Notes under the pieces: generated by a model
Told to the model about the DNA's origin: nothing
The model's database searches: none
Seen by the model: the letters and a program-made list of their open reading frames with translations, nothing else
Translations under genes and position numbers: made by a program
Shown: positions 21,515-33,757 of the stretch, in pieces
Position numbering within the stretch: position 1 is the first letter of the stretch
Layout of the letters: every line of letters begins with the position of its first letter
NCBI GenBank assembly: GCA_037043455.1
Contig: JAWPHD010001209.1
Coordinates: 62,001-126,000 of the forward strand
Direction of reading: 5' to 3'
DNA: 64,000 bases
Origin: Cyrtodaria siliqua
Lineage: Eukaryota; Mollusca; Bivalvia; Adapedonta; Hiatellidae

Positions 21515-24500
21515 GTACATGTGTGTAATGTATATACTTCATAACCTACTTCCTTCTCACATACCCTTATGTTATTTAGTCTTTCGGTTTTTTTCATTGT
21601 TTTTTGTTTCCTTTCGTTAGGGATGACACATGGGGATGGGGTACAGTATCATGGAAACAACACATTTTGCTATACGGGAAACAAAAATGCGTTCATGTTG
21701 GTTACTTTGCTATTTCTGTTATTACTATTAAGGATATCATGAAGACAATTAGCAATGGCATAGTGGCCAACATGAAATCATTTCATATGAGATGTTACCT
21801 TCCAATACTGCTTACAACATTGGTCCTGATATCGATCTACAAAGAAGACGTCAGTCTCTTTGCCGTACTCTACCGTATCAAACAACAAAACGTGATATCA
21901 CACGAATTCAAACACTATCAGTTTATGATAAGACGATATCCGTTAAGCCAGAAGCAAGTGGATAATATAAAATTTTCAATTCGCTTAGTTATTAATTTAT
22001 ATTGTACAGTCACTGCAACATGGTTTACGATACTACTGATACTTGCGGGAGATGTACAACCAAACCCTGGTCCATCTACCCTATCAAACTCTAGTTTGAC
22101 GTCACAATCTTCCTTCTCAATCGATTTACTAGGACTTACAAGACATTTGTCTTTTGTCCACTATAATGTTCAGAGCATTTTTCATAAACTCGATATTTTA
22201 CGGACAGAGCTAAGTGAATTTGACATACTAGCCTTTTCTGAAACTTGGCTCAACCAAACTACACTTGATACTGACCTTACGTTTGATTCCTTCTCAGCTC
22301 CTGAGAGAAAAGATCGCCCTCTAGATAGTCATGGTGGCGTTATGCTCTATATAAAAAATTCTATACTTTACAAACGCAGGCATGATCTTGAACCGATTGG
22401 AATTGAATGTATATGGGTTGAAATCTTCATGAAACAGAAACGCATTCTCTTCGGGTTGTTTTACAGACCACCAAATGCAGACAGCATTCATAATTCCACT
22501 ATTGAAAATTCAATACACCTTGCAGTCGATACGAACATTAACGACATAATTATTACCGGTGATTTTAATTTTAATCTTAACAATGCCAATTCCTGTCGGC
22601 AAATAACGTCAATGTGTGAACAGTTCTCATTACACCAATGCATAAATGAACCAACTCATTTCACAGAAAATTCATCTTCAATAATCGACATTATTTTGGT
22701 TAATAATAAAGACAATGTATTGCTAAGCGGTGTAGGGGACCCCTTTTTACAACAAGATATTCGTTATCACTGTCCAATATTTGGTATTCTTAACTTTAAA
22801 AAGAACCATATTAAATCGTTTACACGGCATATCTGGTATTACGATAAAGGGGATTACGATACGTTAAGGCAGATGGCCCTAAATACCGACTGGACTATGC
22901 ATTATGACAATGATATTAATGTACACACAAACAATATAACGGAACATATAATACACATATCAAAACAATGCATTCCAAATAAATTAGTTCGAATCAAGCC
23001 AAACGATCTTCCATGGATTACTACCCCTATTAAATGCTTGATCAGAAAACGTAAGCGAGCCTATCGAAAAGCTAAACGAAACAATACACCGGCCCAGTGG
23101 GCGAAATTTCGAAAACTTAGAAACGAAGCAATTGACCTTATTCGGAAAAACAAAGTTGTCCATCTCCAACAATTGTCTGAAAAACTTAAAACTGAAAATC
23201 GATCTTCTAAAAACTGGTGGTCAACGTTGAAATATTTTATGTTTTCAAATCGCAAGGAATCTGTACCCCCGTTACACTCAAACGATTCTATTATTAACAA
23301 TGACTTTGACAAAGCAAACTTATTGAATGATTTTTTTCGAGATCAAACTCTTATAAATGACAATAATGCTCAAATTCCTGTCTTACCTACTGTAAACGAC
23401 TCGAACCTAAGTTCCATTACACTATGTCCTCTTGAAGTAAAACAACTTTTAGAAACCCTAGCCTTAGGAAAAGCTGTAGGTCCTGATACAATTAATAACC
23501 GTGTTCTTAGAGAACTAGCTACCGAACTATCAGAACCTCTATGTTCTTTGTTTAATCATTCCTTAAACGATAGCATGGTCCCGGTTACCTGGAAAGAAGC
23601 CCACGTTTGCTCAGTTTTCAAATCTGGCGACCAATCAATTGTTTCCAACTACAGACCTATAGCACTTCTCTGAACTGTTGAAAAGGTTTTGGAAAAAATC
23701 GTTTTCAAACACGTATTCAACTTCTTTCTAACCAATAGCATTTTAACTTCATTGAGTCTGGTTTTGTTCCAGGTGGCTCAACAGTTAACCAGCTTGCGTA
23801 TTTATATAACTTTTTCTGTCAAGCTCTTGATTCTGGAAAGGAAATTAGGGCAATTTTTTTGTGATATTAGCAAAGCCTTTGATCGTGTTTGGCACGAGGG
23901 ACTTCTTGTAAAATTAAAGGCTGTTGGTATCACAGGAAATCTCTTAACATGGTTCAAAAGCTATCTTACAGATATAAAACAACGCGTTGTCCTATCAGGT
24001 GTCCAATCTGATTGGAATAACATTAAAGCCGGTGTTCCCCAAGGCTCCATCTTGGGACCACTGTTATTCCTTCTATACATTAATGATATTGTTATAGACA
24101 TCAATTCAAATATTCGTCTTTTTGCAGACGATACAGGTTTGTTTATTGTTGCAGATAATCCGATATCTGCTGCGAATACACTGAATTCCGATCTCTTGAA
24201 AATATCAAATTGGGCAGATAGATGGCTTGTCAAATTTAATCCATCCAAAACTAAATCTCTTCTTATTTCACGGAAAGTCAATTTTATCAACCACCCACCA
24301 GTTTTTATGAATGACCAGATAATAACTGAAGTCGATGATCATAAACACCTCGGCGTCCTTTTGTCAAATGATTTATCCTGGCACAAGCACATCGAATATA
24401 TCAAATCAAAGGCATGGCAGAGGATTAACATTATGCGGAAACTTAAATACAAACTAGATAGAGTGTCCTTAGAAACTATATATACGTCCTTCGTAAGACC

Positions 24501-25743
24501 TATTTTAGAATACGGAGATATTCTCTTTGATAACTGTACACAATATGAAAAATATGAGTTAGACAAAATACAAAATGAGGCCGCTCGGATAGTAACTGGA
24601 GCAACGAAACTTGTCTCTATTGACAACCTATACAAAGAAACTGGGTGGGAAACTCTCGGAAATAGGCGCCGTAAGCATAAACTCGTTATGTTTTATAAAA
24701 TGACAAACCACTTAACTCCCAATTTTCTCTCTGAGCTTGTTCCTCCTCCTGTAGGTAATATATCACGATATAACTTACGGAACTCTTCAAACATCCAAAC
24801 TGTCAATGCCCGTGCCAACTACTACTATGATTCTTTTCTCCCCTCTGTTATTCGCGAATGGAATAACTTAACCGAAGAATCACAGTTATTTCCTTCAAAA
24901 ACTCACTTAAAAGTAATCAAAACAGAACTCCTAAACACTATCTCTTCGGAGAAAGAAACATACAGATATTGCATACTAGACTGCGTCTAAATTGCAGTTC
25001 CCTTAACAATGATCTGTTTTCCAAAAACATGGTAGAATCGCCTATTTGTACATGCGGATGTGTTGAAAACGGTGACCACTTCTTCTTTAAGTGCAATAAA
25101 TATACTGATATTAGAAATGTATTGGTAAATTCATTACCCCGTCTACCAAATATTACACTGAAAACACTTCTATTTGGAGATCAAAATGTATCGTACGATA
25201 CAAATATTCTTATATTCGGTGCGGTACACAATTATATTAAAAACTCAAAACGTTTTAACTAGTAGATCGATTTGTTCTTTTGTTGAATTCCCAAATCAAC
25301 TACACCCCCTTTCCCTGTGTCTCCCCAAATTCCCTAAAAAATTGATTTACACTGGAGATTTATAAATAAATATTAATAACAATTAAATGTATTTGCATAA
25401 TCTATTCATTTAATTTTTGTCTGTTTGAATTTCGTATTTTTCAAGTTACTTTCTATTTTTTCCTTTTTGTTACTTTTTATTATTTAAATTATATCTAAGC
25501 ATTATTCTAGAATATGTATATACAAAAAACTTACACTTATGTAATTTAAGTTCTTTTACTTCCAGAATGTATATTGTGAAAATATCTAATTATTGCTGTT
25601 TACTATGCCATCAACTGTGTACAATTAATATCATACCTAGGAGAAGAACATCATAAGTATCTTACTTTCGTTCTAATCCTTTTTCTTCTATTGTGTACAA
25701 ATATAATGTTGTAAAAAGCTTGTGAAATAAAATATGTTTAAAC
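21515..25743 (+). mobile_element. Nearly full-length CR1/L2-type non-LTR retrotransposon
   Basis: A 4.2-kb element bounded by a perfect 13-bp duplication. It has a 5' leader of about 220 bp, one long coding region (endonuclease plus reverse transcriptase, entered separately) and a 480-bp AT-rich 3' end finishing with AATAAAATATGTTTAAAC. There is no poly-A tail. The clade call rests on the APE endonuclease, the RT motifs and the single long frame; CR1, L2 and related groups are close alternatives. It lies upstream of SLC12 on the opposite strand. Confidence 0.85.
21739..25262 (+). pseudogene. LINE polyprotein: 2A-like motif, APE endonuclease, reverse transcriptase (broken)
   Basis: The first good in-frame ATG is 21739, although the frame is open from 21604. 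Residues 104-112 (22048-22074) read GDVQPNPGP after a hydrophobic run, a 2A-like ribosome-skipping motif with Q for the usual E. The endonuclease follows (SETWL, YRPPN, TGDFNFN, HCPIFG; about 22140-22800), then the RT (GVPQGSILGPLLF, FADDTGLF; about 23400-24300) and a Cys/His-bearing C-terminus (CTCGC, HFFFKC). Breaks: a TGA at 23671, a one-base loss near 23750 compensated by an extra T near 23860, and a frameshift near 24960. These few lesions point to a fairly young but inactive copy. Confidence 0.85.
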
Positions 25744-25756
25744 CAAATCGGACACC
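25744..25756. repeat. Target-site duplication, right, of the CR1/L2-type LINE
   Basis: Perfect copy of 21502-21514. Confidence 0.8.
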
Positions 25757-25789
25757 ACTTACCCAAATATATCAAAATACACCCGGTTT

Positions 25790-26896
25790 AACTTTTCTTT
25801 TCGGCAAATACATCATTAATATAATAAAAAATGTTATATAGATATATTGAAAACAAAAAAAAATATTTGCTTATTATATGAACTTTACAACCTTAATAAA
25901 AAAAATCGTTTTTATCAAATCGACATAGATCTACCCAAATATATCAAAATACACCCTTTTTAATTATTTTCTTTTTTTCAGCAATAGTATTATTAAATAT
26001 AATAATGGATTGAACAAAAATACATGTATTCGCTTGAAATATGAACTTAAAATGATCTTTTTTTTTATTTTCAGAGATCAAATCAGACGCAAATTACCCA
26101 AATACACGTGTCAAATCCATTGTGCAACGACGGGGCTAACAACACCAGTACCAGTTAACTCCAAAAAGAAAAGGATCTGATAGAAAGCAAAAAAAAATAA
26201 GCTAAAAAAGATATTCCAAATCTCCAGGAAATGTTTAAGCTTTGGAATAAATGTTATATATGAAAAAAAACAAAAAACTGTGTTTGTTTTTTTCATTTCC
26301 AGTTTTATGACCACTAGTTTTTATGACACCTAAATAAGCATATAAAATAAGGCCTGTGGAAGCGACGGTTACCTTGTTTTGCCACCGGTTATCAGCCGTA
26401 AGCCATTAACAGCATTGTGATCAATTACTTTTAATGTGCTAAATTTCACAATATGTATTATATTAAACAGTTAATAAAATATCAGTACAAAAAATATACT
26501 GTCCTAAAATAAATTGTAATATATGCCTTAAGATATTCTTCCTCGTTAAGAGGTCTCATAAAATTGAATTATTTACTTGAGATTCTGAATTATCTATTTT
26601 AAATAATTGTATTATGAAATTACAAAACAAAACAACAGACTTTATTAATACTTATTTACCTTTGTACACTGATTATATAATATACACAGACCTTATAATA
26701 ACAAATATATTAATATCGATCCCAATATACAGATACTGTTAAGAGCGTGTCATTTTCACGCCTTTGTGTACATGTCAACCGATGTCTAATATACAATGCC
26801 CTCAGGATTGACTATATATTTTAAAGCATTTAGCAACTACAATAACGTATTGTATCGTGTTCATTTTACTGTTTATTGTTCGTGATTTAATTATGT
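25790..26896. repeat. 1.1-kb tandem duplication, copy 1 (uninterrupted)
   Basis: The copy starts AACTTTTCTTTTCGGC and ends GTGATTTAATTATGT, directly abutting copy 2. It contains two units of the degenerate TACCCAAATA repeat, then AT-rich DNA without genes. It keeps the empty sites for both insertions in copy 2: GGTTACCTTGTTTTG near 26370 (LINE) and CTGTTAAGAGCG near 26740 (TTAA MITE). Confidence 0.9.
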
Positions 26897-27480
26897 AACT
26901 TTTCTTTTCGGCAAATACATCATTAATATAATAAAATATGTTATATAGATATATATATATAATCATTGAAAACAAAAAAAAAAATTTGCTTATTATATGA
27001 ACTTTACAACCTTAATAAAAAAATTCGTTTTTATCAAATCGACCTACCCAAATATATCAAAATACACACTTTTAAATTATTTTCTTTTTTTCAGCAATAG
27101 TATTATTAAATATAATAATGGATTGAACAAAAATACATGTATTCGCTTGAAATATGAACTTAAAATGATTTTTTTTATTTTACGAGATCAAATCAGACGC
27201 AAATTACCCAAATACACGTGTCAAATCCCTTGTGCAACGACGGGGCTAACAACACCAGTACCAGTTAACTCCAAAAAGAAAAGGATCTGATAGAAAGCAA
27301 AAAAAATAAGCTAAAAACGATATTCCAAATCTCCTGGAAATGTTTAAGCTTTGGAATAAATGTTATATATGAAAAAAAAAATAACTGTGTTTGTTTTTTT
27401 CATTTCCAGTTTTATGACCACTAGTTTTTATGACACCTAAATAAGCATATCAGATAAGGCCTGTGGCAGCGACGGTTACC

Positions 27481-29837
27481 TTTACTATACGGAGTGTTGC
27501 TGATCCTTTATTTACAAAACGCTCTTATTCTGAAAATAAACCTTGTTTTGATACTGAGTTTCGTATGAAAAATGCAGACTGGTTTGATCAAGACTGTGGG
27601 AATGCTCGAAATACGTATTTAGATGCCTTAAACCTGTTTAATTGTTATAAAACTGATGCAAATAGAATAGATTTATGTGAACGTAAACTATTGTATAAGA
27701 ATATAATTTGTAAGAAGAAAAATACATTTTATAAACGTAAAATGTCCGAAATAGAGAGTCTTAAGAAAAGTAAACCACGAGATTTTTGGAAGTATTTCAT
27801 GAGCTCAAATAAGTCTGTTGCTAATAAGATAGCATTGGATACTTTTCGTGAATATTTTGAAAAGCTTGGCAGTGATGTATTTAACTGTACAAATGAAGAC
27901 GCGGAATATTTTTGTGAAAATAATGATTTTGCTAATCCTAATGGGTCCTTCCCAGAACTTGACCAGCCCATCACGATTGATGAAATTTTAAATGCTGTAA
28001 AATCTTTAAAAAGTGGAAAGGCTTTTGGTAGTGATTGTTTACTGAATGAATATTTTATTGAAAGCATAGACATATTATCGGCTCATTTATGCGATATATT
28101 CAACTGCATTTTGAATTCGGTTTTTTCCCCAGATAAATGGATGGAAGGGATTATAATTCCTTTCACAAAAAAGGTGATGTAAATAATGTAAATAATTATA
28201 GAGGCATTACGCTAGTTAGTTGTTTCTCAAAGGTTTTTACTACTGTACTCAAAAGGCGACTTGAAAACTTTTGTAATGAGCATAACATAATTTCGGATGC
28301 TCAGTTCGGATTTCGCAAAGGAAGATCCACTGTTGATGCGATTTTTATACTTATGTCATTAGTCCAAAAATACTTGAATGAAAACAAACGATTGTATGTT
28401 ATTTTTGTCGATTTGATGAAATGTTTTGATTCTATTTATAGAAATGCATTATGGCTTAAGGTGTATAGATGTGGTATTAATGGCAAATTACTTAGAATTA
28501 TACGCAATATGTACCAAAAAGTCAAATCATGTGTCAAATCCTGTGCTAATTATACTGATTATTTTAGTTATGCTGTTGGCTTACGTCAAGGGGAGGTAAT
28601 GTCCCCTCTTTTGTTTTCTCTTTTTGTTGAAGATTTGGAGTTATATTTGCAAAATAATATAGATTCTGGTTTGCAATTAGATGATATAGTACTAATGTTA
28701 TTGCTATTTGCGGATGACATGGCCATTGTAGGAAAAACACCTGCTGAAATACAAGTACATTTAGATACATTAAATAATTATTGCGATTCGTGGGGACTTA
28801 AAGTAAATATTGCCAAAACTAAAATCATGGTTTTTCGTAAACGTGGCGGATTATTAGCCAGTGAGCATTGGACCTACAATGGAGACGTTATCAAAGTAGT
28901 GAATGCTTTTAACTATTTAGGGAATATTTTCAATTATACTGGAAATTTCGCTCTTAAGCAGGAGCATTTAGTTGGTAAAGCTCTTAAGGCAATGAATGTT
29001 CTATTATGTAAATGTAAAGTATATGATTTGAGTCCTAAAACTTTATGTCAGTTGTTCAATGCCTTTGTTGTGTCTGTTCTTAGTCATGCATGTGAGATTT
29101 GGGGCAATACTAAATCTAAAGAAATTGAAAGAATTCATTTAAAATTTTGCAAAAGGTTATTAAAGGTACTACCTAATACATGCAATGCAGCTGTGTATGG
29201 TGAACTTGGAAGATATCCCCTATATGTTAATAGATATATAAGAATTATGAAATATTGGTTGAAAGTAATAAATACTGACAATATCATTCTAAAGACTGTG
29301 TATGGACACGCTTTACAGGACTGTAATAGCGGAAAAACGAACTGGGTTAGCAGTGTTAAGAAATTACTAGATGATTACGGTTTTTCTTATGTATTCGATA
29401 ATGCTTCTTATATAAACAGTGACGTATTTTAGTATGACTTTAGAATTAGAGTTTTAGATGCCTTTAAACAAATTTGGTGTGGTACCTTAAACAACAGTTC
29501 TGTGTTAACATTGTACAAAGATATTAAAACTAGTTTGGAATATAAAACATATTTAGATATTTTGCCAAGAAGTTTACGTCTATATTTTACTAGACTTAGA
29601 CTATCTGTACATCCACTCAGAATACAGACTGGTAGATATGCCAACAATAGAACACTTCGTGAAGAAAGATATTGCCTAATTTGTAATAGTTTAGATATAG
29701 AAGATGAATTTCATTTTGTATGTATTTGTCCTTGTTATATTGATATTAGAAAGAAATACTTAAAACGTTGTTATTACAAACGTCCTTCTGTTTTCAAATA
29801 CTTGGAGTTACTGAAATCACATGACAAGACAAGATAG
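27481..29837 (+). pseudogene. Reverse transcriptase region of the truncated LINE (broken)
   Basis: The frame enters from flanking DNA with no start codon of its own. Linker residues (KKNTFYKRKMSE, KPRDFWKYF) lead into RT motifs: YRGITLVSCFSKVF, VDLMKCFDS, GLRQGEVMSPLLF and FADDMAIV, then the C-terminal CLICNSL-DEFHFVC cysteine motif (about 29675-29735) typical of such elements. Breaks are a one-base loss near 28163 that shifts the frame and an in-frame TAG at 29430-29432. The frame continues to a stop at 29837. With the endonuclease absent and two lesions it is inactive. Confidence 0.85.
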
Positions 29838-30190
29838 AAATAATAAAACTTTCGTTATATGTTAAAGAGTCAATTATATTAAGAAACGCATTATTAACTA
29901 TTGAAAGGTAGTTACTTAGTTCAACCTCCTACTCTTATTCACTATACTACATAATAATAATAATAATAATGAAATGATAAATTATACAATTTGTATATAT
30001 TTCATTGAAATCACATGACAAAAATAATAAAACTTCCGTTATATGTTAAAGAATCAATTGTATTAAGAAACGCTTTATTAACTATTGAAAGGTAGTTACT
30101 TAGTTCAACCTCCTACTCTTATTTACTATACTACATAATAATAATAATAACAATAATAATGAAATGATTAATTATACCATTTGTATATAT
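29812..30190. repeat. About 193-bp tandem duplication in the LINE 3' end
   Basis: TGAAATCACATGACAA starts unit 1 at 29812 and unit 2 at about 30005. Both contain CTTTCGTTATATG or its variant, GAAAGGTAGTTACTTAG and an ATAATAATA run. Unit 1 includes the last codons of the frame. Confidence 0.8.
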
Positions 30191-30676
30191 TTCACCATTT
30201 ACTTGTATATATACGTTGACATCATATATGCTAATATGTATGTATTGTAGACGGTGTACTTTGTACAAGTCTGAATAAAAAAGTCTGTCTGTCTGTCTTG
30301 TTTTGCCACCGGTTATCAGCCGTAAGCCATTAACAGCATTGTGATCAATTAAGATCAATTACTTTTAATGTGCTAAATTTCACAATATGTATTATATTAA
30401 ACAGTTAATAAAATATCAGTACATGAAATATACTGTCCTAAAATAAATTGTAATATATGCCTTAAGATATTCTTCCTCAGTAAGAGGTCTCATAAAATTG
30501 AATTATTTGCTTGAGATTCTGAATTATCTATTTTAAATAATTGTATTATGAAATTACAAAACAAAACAACAAACTTTATTAATACTTATTTACCTTTGTA
30601 CACTGATTATATAATATACACAGACCTTATAATAACAAATATATTAATATCGATCCAAATATACAGATACTGTTAA

Positions 30677-31185
30677 AGGGACAATGTCCGTAACTTCTAG
30701 CTTATAAAGCAGACACTAATTACGTTCACAATCATTACACACTAACAGTATTGAATATTTACTAATTAAAAGCAAGATTGTTTGACGGAATTCAATCGCG
30801 GTACAAAAAAAAAGAACTAACGCTTTGCGAGTTTGAACTAGCAGCCCAAACTAAAATTACACTCACGGGTAATAAGACTGTGCGTGTAATAGACGACGTC
30901 GCTCCTACATGAGCTATGCGGGCCATACAAATTATGCAATACATACTATGTAGAAAACCTAATGCGCTAATGGAAGTCACGTGATCAGCATAAAAAGTTA
31001 ATAAAGTGGGTCCCATATTATTTACAAATAATACTTAAAACTCTTTTTTTTTCCGGATTCACGAATGTATTACAACATACTTATTTGGGTCTATGCTCAT
31101 GTTTTCATGTATACATTTCACTGAATAAAAGTCAGACAGTTATTTGATTATGCTCAATATCAGCTTACTTACGGACAGTGTCCCT
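30677..31185. mobile_element. 509-bp TTAA MITE with 17-bp ends
   Basis: The ends AGGGACAATGTCCGTAA and (reverse complement) AGGGACACTGTCCGTAA differ at one base. TTAA stands outside both ends (30673-30676 and 31186-31189), and copy 1 of the duplication shows the empty TTAA site. TTAA duplication is typical of piggyBac and Kolobok transposons; the AGGG terminus leans to Kolobok. A tRNA-like stretch lies inside on the minus strand. No transposase is present, so an autonomous partner elsewhere is implied. Confidence 0.92.
30826..30924 (-). other. tRNA-like segment with Pol III-type boxes inside the TTAA MITE
   Basis: On the minus strand TAGCTCATGTAGGAGC resembles a tRNA D-arm (A box), and about 70 nt further AGTTCAAACTC resembles the B box in a T-arm with GCGAG/CTAGC flanks. 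The spacing is longer than in a normal tRNA and no clean anticodon stem is seen, so this is a relic or decoy rather than a tRNA gene. Confidence 0.4.
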
Positions 31186-31344
31186 TTAAGAGCGTGTCAT
31201 TTTCACGCCTTTGTGTACATGTCAACCGATGTCTAATATACAATGCCCTCAGGATTGACTATATATTTTAAAGCATTTAGCACCTACAATAACGTATTGT
31301 ATCGTGTTCATTTTACTGTTTATTGTTCGTGATTTATTTATGTA

Positions 31345-31614
31345 AAAGTTAAAATAAAAATCTCACAATATTAAGAAATAGACATTTAATAGGATACTTT
31401 GCTCGTATTTTACCTATCATTTTAAAAAATAAGCATTGTATTCATAGTTTGTATTCAGCTGCAAAATCAAAGAAGTGTTTATCATTTAAATAATTCAATT
31501 CTCAGGCCGTATTTGGTACTCTGAAAGTACAACGCGAATCCCTCTTCAATGTGTCATTTGCTCCGTCACTACCTGAATCACCATCTCAGCTTCCGAGTGT
31601 ATAGATGTTGTCGC
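31345..31614. other. AT-rich spacer without recognisable features
   Basis: No open frame of interest, repeat or RNA gene was recognised between the end of the tandem duplication and the next SINE. Confidence 0.6.
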
Positions 31615-31628
31615 TGCAGAAGTAATGG

Positions 31629-31805
31629 TTTGTTTGTTTGTTTGTTTGTTTGTTTGTTTGTTTGTTTGTATGGTGTTTTACGTCATTTTCAACACATGTA
31701 AGATTATATATGACGGTCGATTTTTTTGTGGTGGAGGCAGACCACCCACTTTTCCTGGGTAGAACCAGTACTGTACACCTCCCGACATCCGTAAGAATCG
31801 TCACT
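31629..31805 (-). mobile_element. SINE-like repeat, copy 2, with 14-bp target duplication
   Basis: TGCAGAAGTAATGG at 31615-31628 is repeated exactly at 31806-31819. Reading the minus strand, the element has GATTCTTACGGATGTCGGGAGG, CTGGTTCTACCCAGG and CCACCACAAAAAAATCG, and ends in a (CAAA)n tail that appears as (TTTG)n at 31629-31668. The open frames in it are shadows. It lacks an evident tRNA head, so it is either truncated or a 3' SINE module. Confidence 0.8.
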
Positions 31806-31819
31806 TGCAGAAGTAATGG

Positions 31820-32293
31820 ACCGTAAAAGATGTGTCAATATTCCATATAAAAGAAGTGCACCAAAGCACCATAAAAGATGAATAAATGACACCATTAAAA
31901 TGATGTGCTACATTTGTTAATAAATGGGTGGTATAGATTCAAATAAATAATTTCAATTTATACCACCAAGTCCTAGTTACACCTTCTCGATGGTACTAAC
32001 CGGAAACAACAGACTTTTTATTTGTTACACCCAAACAAACGATATGGTGGCTGACGTAACAGGGCGCATCTTAGTATTACAAAATTAAAGGTTTATTAAC
32101 GGTTTCTTAGAATGTCTTAGAATGTAAAATGTGTCTGTTCGTCTGTAATAACATATAACTCCTTCTATCCTGAAAATAAACAAGATTATGAACATGACAT
32201 CATGTCAGTTTTTGATAAATCTGAAATATAAAAGCGGTGATTCAATGATTATATATATAACATATAATATTATATTTAAGATGTAAATAGGTT
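31820..32293. other. Spacer without recognisable features
   Basis: AT-rich DNA with short open frames only; nothing was recognised. Confidence 0.6.
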
Positions 32294-32307
32294 GTATTTG
32301 GGCAAAA

Positions 32308-32471
32308 TCAGGAAGTGTCGATTCTTATGGATGACGGGAGGTGGACAGTACTGGTTCTACCCAGGAAAAGTGGGTGGTCTGCGTCCACCACAAAAAATCG
32401 ACCGTCATATATAACCTTGCAAGTGTTGAAAATGAGGTAAAACACCACACAAACAAACAAAACAAACAAAA
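32308..32471 (+). mobile_element. SINE-like repeat, copy 3, with 14-bp target duplication
   Basis: GTATTTGGGCAAAA at 32294-32307 recurs at 32472-32485. The body matches copies 1 and 2 (GATTCTTATGGATGACGGGAGG, CTGGTTCTACCCAGG, CCACCACAAAAAATCGACC) and ends in (CAAA)n. It is in the opposite orientation to copy 2. Confidence 0.8.
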
Positions 32472-33388
32472 GTATTTGGGCAAAAATAGGGTACATTTCA
32501 CCGTACGTTTAAAGAGAGCGGGAAGAAAATATGCGAGCCCTATAGCTTATTGTTGATTTACACCTGTTACTTCTCTTGAATTTGCCTCTCTTAAAGTAGC
32601 TATCCCACCAACAACAGCCATTTTTTTTTACAAATATATATATATATTACATATTTTGAGAATCCAAACTATATAGACACAATATAAACGGCTATACATA
32701 TAATTTGCCTATTTTGAGAATCCAAACCCTATACTGTAGACAACATACAAACGGCTTTCACCAGCCAGGCTAAACCACAAAACTGGAGCTTTGAATTAAT
32801 TTACCAACTCATAATTCATTTTACGCATATTCAACCACGAGTATTTGACCCGTTAAAAATCTTTACTTTTAATCGGCACATATACATTATTATATGACCT
32901 GAACACATGGATAGAGTTTTGATTTTGATTTGTCGTTATTTGGCGGGTTAGTTTCTTTAAGATCTCGGTAAAGTGTTTTAATGACGAGACGTGTTAAATA
33001 AGTTAAGGAGCCACGACCTATGGTGACCTATTCAAGAATATATTTCACCCCCGACTTGACGAAAAGTCAAGAAATGGAGGCATTTAATCTCAGAGCAGAG
33101 AAAAAGCACGGAGAAGCAGAGGAAGAAATAGGTCTAGCAATTAGAACTGGACGAATTTAAGCAGAGGAATTTATATGACCACACCTATACACTCCGTCGC
33201 ATTCCAGTGCAGGAACCTCGTCGCATGAACATCTGGTGAGTACCCCATCCGCCATGGTGCAGAGCGGGTGCACGGGGTAATAATTCAACCCTTTCGGCTT
33301 TGAATTCAAAAGTGTAAAGGACGAATAACATATGCTAATAGTAGAATTGGACAGTTCAAGTTCCTGATTAAATTCTAGTCAAGACGAC

Positions 33389-33723
33389 CAGTGGCGTAGC
33401 TGCCTATAGGCACTGTAGGCATGTGACTACATATTGTCCCTAGAAATAAAAATAAAATTAAAATGCCAAAAATGCAATAAAAACAGACAGGGGTATGGGG
33501 TGGAAGGGTATGGTCAGCTCATACCAACTTTTACTCGTGGTCTTTTCAGAAAATAAAAGTCGGACTGTTTTCGCTCGCGGTCTTTCGAAACCAAACACAC
33601 CATGATTGTGCAAAATTTCAAAAGATTTTCGGAAAGCAAGTATTCATATTAATATATGTTATTTTGTTCTGTTCCGATGTTTTTGTTGCTAAATCGCAGA
33701 TTACAAAAGCTTTAAAACATACT

Positions 33724-33757
<34 letters not shown>

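Larger units (their letters stand above)
27481..30296 (+). mobile_element. 5'-truncated non-LTR retrotransposon with (GTCT)n tail
   Basis: Comparison with copy 1 of the duplication fixes both junctions. The left flank GGTTACC continues into element sequence TTTACTATACGG, and the element ends AATAAAAAAGTCTGTCTGTCTGT before CTTGTTTTGCC. At most CTT is duplicated. The endonuclease is missing, so the copy is truncated in the linker before the RT. The 3' region has a 190-bp internal tandem duplication and ATAATAATA runs. The clade is uncertain (I/Nimb- or Daphne-like); it differs from the first LINE. Confidence 0.85.
26897..31344. repeat. 1.1-kb tandem duplication, copy 2 (split by two insertions)
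   Basis: The copy is present as three pieces: 26897-27480, 30297-30676 and 31190-31344. A LINE (27481-30296) and a MITE (30677-31185) lie between them. Similarity to copy 1 is high, with small indels in A/T runs and a few substitutions. The 97-codon open frame at 26997-27290 is repeat-derived and not supported as a gene. Confidence 0.9.

Noticed and set aside
21604..21738. Start of the first LINE protein at TTG 21604
   Set aside because: The frame is open but the initiator is not ATG. ATG at 21739 is the first good candidate.
26997..27290. 97-codon plus-strand frame in copy 2 of the tandem duplication
   Set aside because: The corresponding stretch in copy 1 (25870-26180) has no comparable frame, and the peptide is low-complexity. 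Not a conserved gene.
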